This document shows, piece by piece, positions 50,101-56,698 of a stretch of DNA of 56,698 nucleotides. Both the position numbers and the translations under genes were made by a program. The DNA lies in the NCBI RefSeq assembly GCF_000350225.1, contig NW_005179119.1, positions 45,920 to 102,617 of the forward strand, in the 5' to 3' direction. The notes beneath the pieces were generated by a model, which searched no databases, was not told the DNA's origin, and worked only from the letters and a program-made list of their open reading frames with translations. The stretch's first letter is position 1, and each line of letters starts with the position of its first letter. Source of the DNA: Chondrus crispus (Eukaryota > Rhodophyta > Florideophyceae > Gigartinales > Gigartinaceae).

Positions 50101-50692
50101 AGAGACAACACCTGACAATCAGCTGGCAATATCCCAACGACAAACACCAGCAATCGCTCCAATTTCTAGTACGCGCCAGGAGAAATGCACAAACCATAAC
50201 AGTAGACTAGGGGGCGACTTGCATGGCTGTGCATCGACAGTAAAGGCCTCTACTGACAGAGAGCCCTCAGACCAAGGGGTCCAATCATCAATTGTGCGAG
50301 AGTCGCATGGCTTTAAAGTATCAAAAGAAAGATCTGTTTTTGCGATAGGCGACGTATTGCAAAGGGCGAGCCTGTTACCAGAAGCAGCGGTTCCAGACGT
50401 GTGTTGGGACCACAGTGCTCTCAGTAAACTCCGAGATATCATGGGCTTGTTGGGAATTGAAGTAGAGATGGATCAAAACTCAATTGGGAAGCCGAAGGTA
50501 ACAATTTGCCCCGTACTCTTGTCGCAAGGGGAGCAATTAAGTGATTTCCCTGGTATACAGAGGCCTAGACAAGCTCCTAGCCTGGACCAAATGGGCACGC
50601 ACCCGCCAGCTGGCGATGGAAATGAAACCAGTCAAGAGAGCAGCCGTCGGCTACTGAATACTCTTCATTCCGTCGCGATGTTACAACGCTAA
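47120..50692 (+). CDS. Large, mostly disordered basic protein (1190 aa), unrecognised
   Basis: A single exon runs from ATG (CACATGACAC) to TAA. Residues 1-150 look folded: LILDAWKQEVLKHP, then DFVDAAMQKWRRMYYDIRAE and DGFPRVKEICTLEGVVVAHL, with spacing of aromatic and basic residues that might be a Myb/SANT- or MADF-like DNA-binding helix set. This is a guess. Most of the rest is low-complexity Ser/Pro/Lys/Arg sequence with many candidate nuclear localisation signals (KRGRVDHDD, KRPRLRRSRASP). Short conserved-looking patches are ESSDDLLEMFIGTMSPSKR and the C-terminal WDHSALSKLRDIMGLLGIEV. A nuclear or chromatin-associated scaffold is plausible. It converges with the gene at 51376-54147, with 683 bp between the stop codons. 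Confidence 0.75.
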   Translation: MTQTKKANESRIAFQPLHATLILDAWKQEVLKHPPFALREQAVAAAPDNASSAPFTGPVFATRVSVAANAALRPRQKKLSPDFVDAAMQKWRRMYYDIRAEYLEGKDFQYFDGFPRVKEICTLEGVVVAHLKERRINRTGHAIPVEEQKSTKHKRGRVDHDDEEVIDSGDGYAFVHKSDIDDPPTIRKATGTMSQPPRKPDTPQGLSSRRRRLPPAVSPVLSMRNRQSWDQRSPLQLPDTVADAARRHSPTPFSPPTPRPVRPLPPLHPGRRPLSNRVASHPATRPPPISTAVAVPEGAHAQPVLNASADVDTFSPPELLYKPAQIAELAPTLQKRKMSVGKRKPNLSSKQTPRKPDARKRKEVAVRNLSKPFSASGDLDGQKKCLSPTPVHGKSLQALQPERKDGYKQASRAKISSTTRRKNKADTEFEVGESPADTKPLQSPIVQLQPEMRSSKRPRLRRSRASPPTTEGVMNASQVSPSLSSSSRLGSPEVIVVPSGEERRSGEMAADPIRVQGGINLNRRVPSSHLNSQAGEEQQLSWVAHKEQSGTAGPPGKAKEGRLSNNESSDDLKGINRSSNGESSGDLEAINRKRKSSTSSLEELAAQSVDKGGERLSSKDSEDNAQSHENVFPRPIKVATARGRKSTSRSRKPSEGTDDSIPVSKTKESSSSSTAKANEGAPWLLENAKNALDRPAQVSRKAPSELLDGYNDPKRLTRLLASSLVIEEARCVPRRDLNRCRRLGPCKTVSRASQKHSLVHNERRLRFKGISRRLLEGAKSHGQEEITLQRKECSSVQDPNSRSSSPSKKVRTSNALSKMQCAHDRSVRDVSIPSQPLEVSADAGIESSDDLLEMFIGTMSPSKRLHEKEMIDIDSFMPECEIQEKDDISSPQGRKTNGPDRLVEKEKNVCSVLQPSSIIAAQQSGPVDSSKGHGAVPHVQDPLSLSISAKVRNESISATQQPSIANATEREAQYAVGGNHPRAPGATGVGEVGQETTPDNQLAISQRQTPAIAPISSTRQEKCTNHNSRLGGDLHGCASTVKASTDREPSDQGVQSSIVRESHGFKVSKERSVFAIGDVLQRASLLPEAAVPDVCWDHSALSKLRDIMGLLGIEVEMDQNSIGKPKVTICPVLLSQGEQLSDFPGIQRPRQAPSLDQMGTHPPAGDGNETSQESSRRLLNTLHSVAMLQR
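48808..48897 (+). repeat. Diverged 45-bp tandem duplication in the disordered protein
   Basis: Two in-frame 45-base copies (48808-48852 and 48853-48897) share GAGTCTAGTG and GACCTG and encode SNNESSDDLKGINRS and SNGESSGDLEAINRK. It is older than the similar-length duplication in the RAD50-like gene. Confidence 0.85.
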
Positions 50693-51375
50693 AGCAACTG
50701 ATGCTGGGGCGGTTTGACTGCTTTATCTGAATCGAAACCCCCTCTTTCCACGGGAGGGAGCAATGGTCAAGCCACACACGGGCTGCAATGATCCATATTT
50801 ACTGCCGCGAGCACAAACTGTAGTCAAACGGCAGTAGCAAAGCGGCGTGCATCTTAAGTTGCAAAGCTTTCGCAAGCGTGACTGAACGATGTGTATATAT
50901 ACAGTTTCAGGGCAGTTGAGTACCTCGCAAGGAGTGCTCTAACAATGCTCTCTGTTTGTGCATTATTCTTGTATACTTATAAGACTTTACGGTGTCCTGC
51001 GTCTAGGAAATTGAAGTAGAGTTTGGATGGCAAGAAATCGGAATCTCGCGACAAAAAGTTGCCCCTGTATGATGAGACCTTTCCTAGTTCATCTATTTGT
51101 AACGTAAATGCCACCAATTTGCACATGCGACGATCGAGCAGTGTGCTACATATTCCCTTTCTGCGGGCTCTCTTGCCAGAGCTATTTTCACTTTCTTTTG
51201 TATAAGGACAATGTTTTCCTAGGGCCGCTCTGTGCTGTATGATAATGGCTCCGCAATGGCCCTGATGTACGTTTCTCTCCCGGTGAAGCACCAACTCTCT
51301 TCCACTCCTGCGGGTCGGTCCCAGTAATTCCTGCTTGCGGTCGTCGTCCAAAAGTAACTCGGCACCTTTACAAAT
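50693..51375. other. Intergenic DNA between convergent genes
   Basis: The 683 bases separate two stop codons facing each other. No frame shows domains. The 3' ends and polyadenylation signals of both genes should lie here; none could be assigned with confidence. Confidence 0.55.
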
Positions 51376-54147
51376 TCATCCGGGATCGCTCTGTGCTGTT
51401 GACGCTTCAGATGTCTCAGAACCTTCCGTCTCTCTTTCGTAAACTTTTTCTCGAGCGAGCAAGGCCTTCTTTTCCACAACAGAAAATATGCGCTCCTCTG
51501 CTTCATTGGTTCCTAAGTTGGCAGCTGCAGTCGTTAGCCCGTCAATTTCCTTTCTGGACAGAGACTCAAGACTATTTAGTAAATCGTCGAAGACTTCATT
51601 GAGCGACGGAGGCACGTCATCTCCAGACAAAGCCTCAGCACATAAGCATAAGAAATGCGACCAGCCCTCAGTTATCTGTTGTTGCGTGCGGTAATCGCAC
51701 ACTAATTCACGAATGTCTCGGAGCCGAACTCCTCCCTGATCATAGTAGCTACCTGCTGTTCTGTTCGAAATAACATGCCGTGAGTCCGACTCAAAACGAG
51801 CCCTCCGAAGCGCGATATTTCTCCTCTGAATGACTGAATGAAATTGGTCGAGTATTTTGGAAGGGGCCGTAACTACTCGTTGGGATAGTACCCGGCTCAT
51901 CGCTTCTGTGCTCACATCTTTCATTTCGTTGAAAAGAGATGTAATACGGGTGACAATGCTTTCAAGAGCAGCCTTAGTTGCCCCACCACGATCATTGCAT
52001 TCCTTCTCCAGATGAGCTACAATACTCAGCAATGTAGCCCATACCTTCTGGCTGTCAGATCGACTCAAATCACAACTATCAGAGGCACATTCCTCTGGAC
52101 ATGTCTCAGAATAAGTTTGTTGATGAAGCTCGATAATGTTCAAGTAGGATGCTAACGCATCTAAAGCTGATTCAACAGGCATCCAAGGCAGCAGCTGAAA
52201 TGCGGTCCACAAAGGCTGTATCTTGTGAACGCCTATATCTTCACTGGAATGGCATATATGATATGTAACTGCTTCGCCGACTGCGTTCCACCCATATCTC
52301 GAAATGTACCGAAACAGAACTGTTTCCATACCTTTGAGGGACTTGAGCTGCGTTGCGAATCTGATTGCTTGTGAAGCCTGTTCATGAAAGCCTCGTGCAT
52401 AGCAGAACGCCAACACTGCTTTCGTTCGTGACCAAGCCTCTTCCCACTCATATCCTCGTCGGAGGCATTTCAGTATACGCTCCACACGGCCCAGGCTTGC
52501 TTCTTCTGGCCCACCGGACTCAAGGAAGGCTGATACATCGTAGGAACGTCCTCTAAATAAGGCTTCAGTCCTCATAGAGGAAGCCCACACCACAACTGCC
52601 ATGGCACGAGATGTGGACTTCAAATTAAAGGGCAAACTTAGACGCTTTTGTATCGGATCTGAAAAGCTCACGAATTCCCAGTTGACCCAATCTAGAGATC
52701 CTGAAAATGTTGTGTCTGTAACACCCTCATTTTCGGATGGTATGAGGCGATGTGTGGACATCCAAACTCCTACTGGACTTATACATTCAAGCGAGGGCCT
52801 ATACATACGGCCACCAATGGCTTTCCGTAAGTGGCAGATGACAAAGTCCAACTCTCCAATTCCCAAAGATTCGGCAGCCTCTGCTAAAGCCCCGACCTTT
52901 TGCAAGTCTTTCCCTTGAAGTGCCCTGGTCCCCTGTTCTGCGAGCAGTGCCGCACCATACTCGTGCTCCAACATAAAAGAGATATACCAGTCTCCTGCAG
53001 GACTGTCCTCTGTGTGTTCTCTAAGAGCTTGTCTGACCTCTGCAAGCGCTTCCGCTTTTGCCGAGGGCACAGTCCCAGCTCCGACCCATGAAAGATTGTA
53101 GACAAGTGTCATACGATTTCCCTCCTCAATCGGAAAGACTTTATGGTCTACATCGACGTAGAATGCGCTATAGTAACACTTGAAGGAATTGCTACCATCG
53201 CTTGAACCCATGGTGAAAGCTTCCTCGCGGTCATTGTGAGAGAATCTGAGTTTCCCTCCTTTGAACTGTGATGGCAGTTGCAATGAACAAACTGCAAAAA
53301 CGTCTTCACTAGTTTTCGGGCCGGCCTCTAGCTTGAATTGACCACCAGGCCTGTGCAGCAGCAATGTACTGAGGTCGAACTGTACATCCTTCCGAAGCAC
53401 TCCGAGATCGTTGCATATCTGATCAAAAAACCCTTTCAACTCGACAATCCATTCTGGGTTTTCAAAGGTAAGCTTTTCCGGCTCCAGTTGAAAAGAATCC
53501 GCTGCCTGGGAACTGTTTGCCGACTTCGCCCCAATATTTTGGGAGCAAGGTATCGCCAAACCTGAGATCTCCTCCGCTTGTGATGGTGTAAGGGGAAAGG
53601 AAATTGGAGCGGACATCCCTTGTATGCGTAATCCTGGGGCCGGAAGTTGACATTCGTTGACGGAATACGGCGAGCCTGAATATCTCGAAGACGACAACGC
53701 AAGGGAGAGACGAGCTGGGAGACCAAGATTTTTGGACATGGAAACATGATTGTCATGGTCGGCTCGTTTTGGTGAGAGATTCTCTTGGGATGATTTGTCG
53801 GCGGAAGCACTGTCCAGCTTTGGCATGGAGCATGATGCTGTGTCAACTGTTGCGCCCTCGACATCTCTGTGATTCGCATCGCTTGCAGCAGCTCCAGATC
53901 CCTGAAATGCTACTCCTGGGCTTTCTTCGATGGTATCCTCCGGAGAGACCTCGGCAGTAGTGCCGCCAGAATGAACGTCCTCGCCTCGCACTTCATCTTC
54001 AGATGTCAAAGCCGGAATATCATTGTTGGTCTGCGTCTCGAGGTCATTTGTAGATTGCAGCGCAGTGGATACTGAAGCGATGTGACTATCGCACTGCAGA
54101 TGTTCCGATGCGCCTGGCTGGCCGTTTGCTTCGGCTGGGGATGGCAT
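51376..54147 (-). CDS. Protein with a 2OG/Fe(II)-oxygenase-type domain lacking HxD
   Basis: The product has 923 aa from the first ATG in frame; the frame stays open upstream to about 54378 without another ATG. Residues 1-235 are polar and probably disordered. Residues about 240-350 resemble the prolyl-4-hydroxylase-like 2OG domain of large fungal and algal proteins: WIVELKGFFDQICNDLGV, LLLHRPGGQFKLEAGPK, FAVCSLQLPSQFKGGKLRFS, FYVDVDHKVFPIEEGNRM. The family's metal-binding HxD after FK.. is replaced by Glu274-Ala275-Gly276. The distal His335 and the 2OG-binding Arg of GNRMTL remain. A helical C-terminal half (about 360-900) follows, as in the larger family members. I infer loss of Fe binding and so a non-catalytic or altered role. 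Location is probably nuclear or cytosolic, with no signal peptide. Confidence 0.75.
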   Translation of the reverse strand: MPSPAEANGQPGASEHLQCDSHIASVSTALQSTNDLETQTNNDIPALTSEDEVRGEDVHSGGTTAEVSPEDTIEESPGVAFQGSGAAASDANHRDVEGATVDTASCSMPKLDSASADKSSQENLSPKRADHDNHVSMSKNLGLPARLSLALSSSRYSGSPYSVNECQLPAPGLRIQGMSAPISFPLTPSQAEEISGLAIPCSQNIGAKSANSSQAADSFQLEPEKLTFENPEWIVELKGFFDQICNDLGVLRKDVQFDLSTLLLHRPGGQFKLEAGPKTSEDVFAVCSLQLPSQFKGGKLRFSHNDREEAFTMGSSDGSNSFKCYYSAFYVDVDHKVFPIEEGNRMTLVYNLSWVGAGTVPSAKAEALAEVRQALREHTEDSPAGDWYISFMLEHEYGAALLAEQGTRALQGKDLQKVGALAEAAESLGIGELDFVICHLRKAIGGRMYRPSLECISPVGVWMSTHRLIPSENEGVTDTTFSGSLDWVNWEFVSFSDPIQKRLSLPFNLKSTSRAMAVVVWASSMRTEALFRGRSYDVSAFLESGGPEEASLGRVERILKCLRRGYEWEEAWSRTKAVLAFCYARGFHEQASQAIRFATQLKSLKGMETVLFRYISRYGWNAVGEAVTYHICHSSEDIGVHKIQPLWTAFQLLPWMPVESALDALASYLNIIELHQQTYSETCPEECASDSCDLSRSDSQKVWATLLSIVAHLEKECNDRGGATKAALESIVTRITSLFNEMKDVSTEAMSRVLSQRVVTAPSKILDQFHSVIQRRNIALRRARFESDSRHVISNRTAGSYYDQGGVRLRDIRELVCDYRTQQQITEGWSHFLCLCAEALSGDDVPPSLNEVFDDLLNSLESLSRKEIDGLTTAAANLGTNEAEERIFSVVEKKALLAREKVYERETEGSETSEASTAQSDPG

Positions 54148-54947
54148 ACAGGGTTTGCGTTTGAAGCAAGAAGTTGTCAATTCATGCGGGACAATGGGGG
54201 AGGATGCGAAGCAGTACAGTACTTTTGCCGGCAGCGGCTCTATGAAGGCAACAACGCTTGGTTTGTGAAAGTCGGTGAGGTAAAGAGTGCTCGTTGTTGA
54301 AGACCCGGAAACCGAGTGAAAGGGACTGCACTGGCCAGCTGTCGAAAGATACCGGATGTGGGTGTCTTGGAAGCTCAAACACCAAAAGCTTTTTTCTGCT
54401 TAGCAGTGGCCCCCATACTTTCCCGATTTGGCCATATTCTCAGTATGAGGCATCGTTTATCCAATCATGGGGTTCATTATTTTTTGGAAATGTTTTGGTG
54501 GAGCCATTTAAGGATGCAAAGATTGTGACCTCAAAAATCATGCAAAGCACAGTACTGTAGCTTTGTCTTTTAGTACTGTACCCAAGGGTACTGTACAGCA
54601 TACACACATTGCTTAAACGTATCGGCTCAGAAAACAAACACGGTGGGTCATCTGCTCGTGGAATACTGTTTCCCTCATGCCTGTGAATTGAATTCCATGA
54701 TTAGTCTTCTGAAAAAATCTGCGAATGACAGTACCAAGAGCCGGGCACTCCCTACGGAACACAGAACTCATAACTCTGCCATGTACAGTGCGCGAAACTG
54801 CAATGAATACACCCATCGAGGCACGCATAAACAACACTTCCCAACCCCCGTTTAAAGAATTGTGTGTTGTGCAGTACTGTACCACGGCAAAGCGGTAGAA
54901 ACGAATGTGAAGACCAAATGGCTTCCAAGAATACCGTTCTCAAAGTA
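54148..54947. other. Upstream region of the 2OG-type gene
   Basis: The region includes the ATG-less open extension of the gene to 54378, GTACCCAAGGGTAC at 54578-54591 and several GTACTGTA motifs near 54206, 54550, 54572 and 54872. No other gene is recognised. Confidence 0.5.
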
Positions 54948-55631
54948 CAGTGCAATCGCGATAATTGGGACTGTACGGTGGACTGATTTCTGTCCCAATT
55001 ATCACGACGTCCCAATTTTCGAGAGCTCGCCTGAACACGTGTAACGACACGTGTGCCCCTCGCAGGTTCATTTATTGATCCACGCATCCAACGTTGACTG
55101 TTTCGCAGCACATTGTCTTTGGCGTCTCACCTCCCCTTGTAGAGCGGAGACAGAGCTTCGAATCGCGTCACTGACGTTATACACGTCGCATAAACGCTTG
55201 CAAATGGCGACGGCCTGTATTTGCTCCTTGATTGATGGAAGAGGCGTCACTTCACCAACATCAATCTCGATGTCCTCTGAATCTTCTACAATTGACTGGT
55301 TTATAATCTGGTCGACAAGTTGCTCGTCATACAATCCCGCAATGCAGTCATCCTCACAGATAGGGTTGAGCAGATCTTTAATGTCCATTCGAACAGAAGG
55401 TGGAACCAGCTGCGCAACAGCGTTCTGAACCCCCGTTACCTCATCCTGTAAGTCGCTTTCGTTGATTTCCGCAATTGGGCCGATAAGCCCAGTGTGTCGC
55501 CAGCAATTGGCGATAATGCCCGCATCCATTGCTCTCCAAATTCGCTTGAATGAGAGCATGGCACTTAGGATATCAACTTTGTAAATGTCGGATACGGTTT
55601 CTGCTTCCGCTAAATTCAACGCCCGATCCAT
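54948..55631 (-). mobile_element. 5'-truncated pogo/Tigger element with its 3' terminal repeat
   Basis: The element end is CAGTGCAATCGCGATAATTG at 54948, next to TA at 54946-54947, which is the pogo target. Further copies of TGGGAC-type subrepeats lie inside (54992-55015, containing ATAATTGGGAC on the minus strand). The transposase tail follows at 55068-55631. The 5' end and terminal repeat are missing. Confidence 0.75.
55068..55631 (-). pseudogene. pogo/Tigger transposase C-terminal fragment
   Basis: The 187-codon frame begins at an ATG, but that ATG corresponds to the inside of the transposase. VDILSAMLSFKRIWRAMDAG, then IIANCWRHTGLIGPI, match the segment at the end of the DDE domain in CENP-B/Tigger/pogo transposases (the ...I.NCFRHAG motif). 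An acidic helical tail follows (SIVEDSEDIEIDVGEV). The N-terminal helix-turn-helix and the catalytic DDE core are absent, so it cannot be an active transposase. A domesticated tail is conceivable but unsupported. Confidence 0.75.
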
Positions 55632-56427
55632 CTAATACTTCCTATACTGTACTTTCATCGACGCTATAATTCAGGCGTCACATGGTTGTAATTTAGTTGT
55701 ATTAGAGGGACGGAAGTGTGGGATAAAACCTCTCCGCCCTGGGTTGGGTGAGAGGCGGAGGCTTGAGCGAGGGAGCACGCAGCGTGGACGCGACGCGCTA
55801 ATAGAACCGAGCGGACGAGCTCGCGAAAAGGGAGTGGCTCACTGGCCGGTTACGCGCAGTCGCCCCGTGGTGCGTGAACGGGAGCGACCGGTAACGGGTT
55901 AGAAGCCAGCGCGCGCGATAGACAACCGAAACGGACGTATATAGGCGCGAAAGGGACGGGGGCGAGCTTGCCCCCGTTTACTGGTGGGGACGGGTGCCAG
56001 GTCTTAACCCCGCAGGGGGACGCCTCGGACACCTGTCCCAGTACAGTAGTACAGTACCTGCCGCCTAGTGCGTGCCGGGTACTGTACACAATTAAAAAAC
56101 TAGCGCCATAATTGCTACTACCGCACGGCCGCTGCTACTACACGTGTGCACCACTGTACACGCGTGTTGCTTACAGACTACCGCACGGACGACACGTGTG
56201 CTAACGTACACGTACGCCAGATTACGACCGCTCGGCATGCGCGCGCGCTCGCTACACGTGGGCACAGCCGCCCACGTGTATACCGTATACGGCCGTCCGA
56301 TGACCTCCGCGCGCTCGCGCCGGTCATTATACTACAGACCTCCCCCCTTAGCTTTCGCTACGTCCCCGTAGCGACCCTCTACTCGAGCGCGCGGGTCCGT
56401 TCCGGACGTTTCCTTCTATCGCGCACG
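55632..56427. other. GC-rich region before the edge gene, possible LTR
   Basis: GC content jumps at about 55700. It holds a GTATATAGG TATA-like element near 55937, a GGGGGC...GCCCCC hairpin (55959-55975) similar to the one in the copia 1 LTR, paired GTACAGTA motifs (56040-56060) and many CACGTGT motifs from 56138 to 56280. It may be an LTR or promoter for the frame at 56428; boundaries cannot be set. Confidence 0.4.
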
Positions 56428-56698
56428 ATGCGGGAACAGAAGCCCCTCCGCGTGGACGATCATGCCCCCTGGCTCGTCAGCGAGCTGGCGGTATATAACG
56501 CCGCGAGTTCGACCGATTCGGAGAGCGCGTCTTCCGATTCTCCCCACGCGATCCACACTGACCCCCCAACTCTTCCCCAGCACTCCCCTGCGAACTCCGA
56601 AACCTCCTCCGACAGCGACGACTACATTCCCCTACAGCAGCTCTTCAACCAAGCGAAGGACGGGCATCGCGACACGCCGGCTGTGCGCGCGTACAGGC
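56428..56698 (+). CDS. N-terminal part of an unrecognised protein, runs off the window
   Basis: ATG at 56428 opens a frame that remains open for 90 codons to the window end. The start, MREQKPLRVDDHAPWLVSEL, is followed by an acidic, Ser-rich tract (STDSESASSDS, SETSSDSDDYIPLQQLF). Acidic-serine N-termini of this sort occur in piggyBac-type and other transposases and in many nuclear proteins. I cannot choose between them. The GC-rich upstream region may be its promoter or an LTR. Confidence 0.5.
   Translation, partial: MREQKPLRVDDHAPWLVSELAVYNAASSTDSESASSDSPHAIHTDPPTLPQHSPANSETSSDSDDYIPLQQLFNQAKDGHRDTPAVRAYR

Noticed and set aside
54148..54378. 77-residue N-terminal extension of the 2OG-type protein
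   Set aside because: The extended frame starts at TTG and has no ATG before 54147. An upstream exon is possible but not shown.
1..56698. Bacterial-style operons, integrative elements or defence islands
   Set aside because: The gene structure, the LTR retrotransposons, and the RAD50 and Pol X homologues all point to a eukaryotic nuclear genome. The convergent and isolated genes show no operon spacing.

Overview
This is a eukaryotic nuclear window. It has long single-exon protein genes without visible introns, separated by intergenic DNA packed with Ty1/copia and Ty3/gypsy LTR retrotransposons, Tc1/mariner and pogo/Tigger remnants, and many short palindromes. One 100-base run of N (14323-14422) marks a scaffold gap. 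Intron-poor genes set in retrotransposon-rich DNA would fit a florideophyte red alga such as Chondrus. That is an inference from architecture; nothing in the sequence names the organism.

Layout. 1-3446: no convincing gene, GC-rich at the left edge, with a 68-bp zero-spacer palindrome at 3079-3146. 3447-7529 (-): a RAD50-like SMC ATPase with altered ATPase residues. 7855-14086 (+): a complete copia element with identical 320-bp LTRs and a 5-bp target duplication, but a broken gag-pol. 14092-16860: gap, an inverted copia fragment, and Tc1 remnants. 17087-18895 (+): an unrecognised 602-aa membrane protein. 18896-22042: no gene seen. 22043-22666 (+): a small protein, tentatively LURP/tubby-like. 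23184-29643 (-): a decayed copia element with a 586-bp solo-LTR-like insertion inside its 5' LTR. 30100-31900: transposon scraps and minisatellites. 31874-42685: three gypsy elements. The first two are joined tail to tail, and the third inserted 4 bp beyond the LTR end of the second.

The right third returns to genes. 43252-44379 (+) is a PrsW-like membrane protease homologue. About 45000-46036 (-) is a disrupted family X DNA polymerase. 47120-50692 (+) is a large disordered basic protein. 51376-54147 (-) is a protein with a 2-oxoglutarate/Fe(II) oxygenase-type fold that lacks the HxD metal ligands. 54948-55631 (-) is a pogo/Tigger transposase tail with its terminal repeat. An open frame starts at 56428 and leaves the window.

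The genes do not form an operon-like unit. The nearest to a theme is DNA repair (RAD50-like and Pol X), but they lie 37 kb apart with transposons between, so a functional link is not claimed. Three genes share a pattern of recognisable folds with changed catalytic residues: RAD50-like (Walker B Glu to Gln, H-loop His to Thr), PrsW-like (motif 2 Glu to Lys) and the 2OG-type protein (HxD lost). Intergenic DNA repeatedly carries palindromes built on GTACTGTAC and CACGTG.
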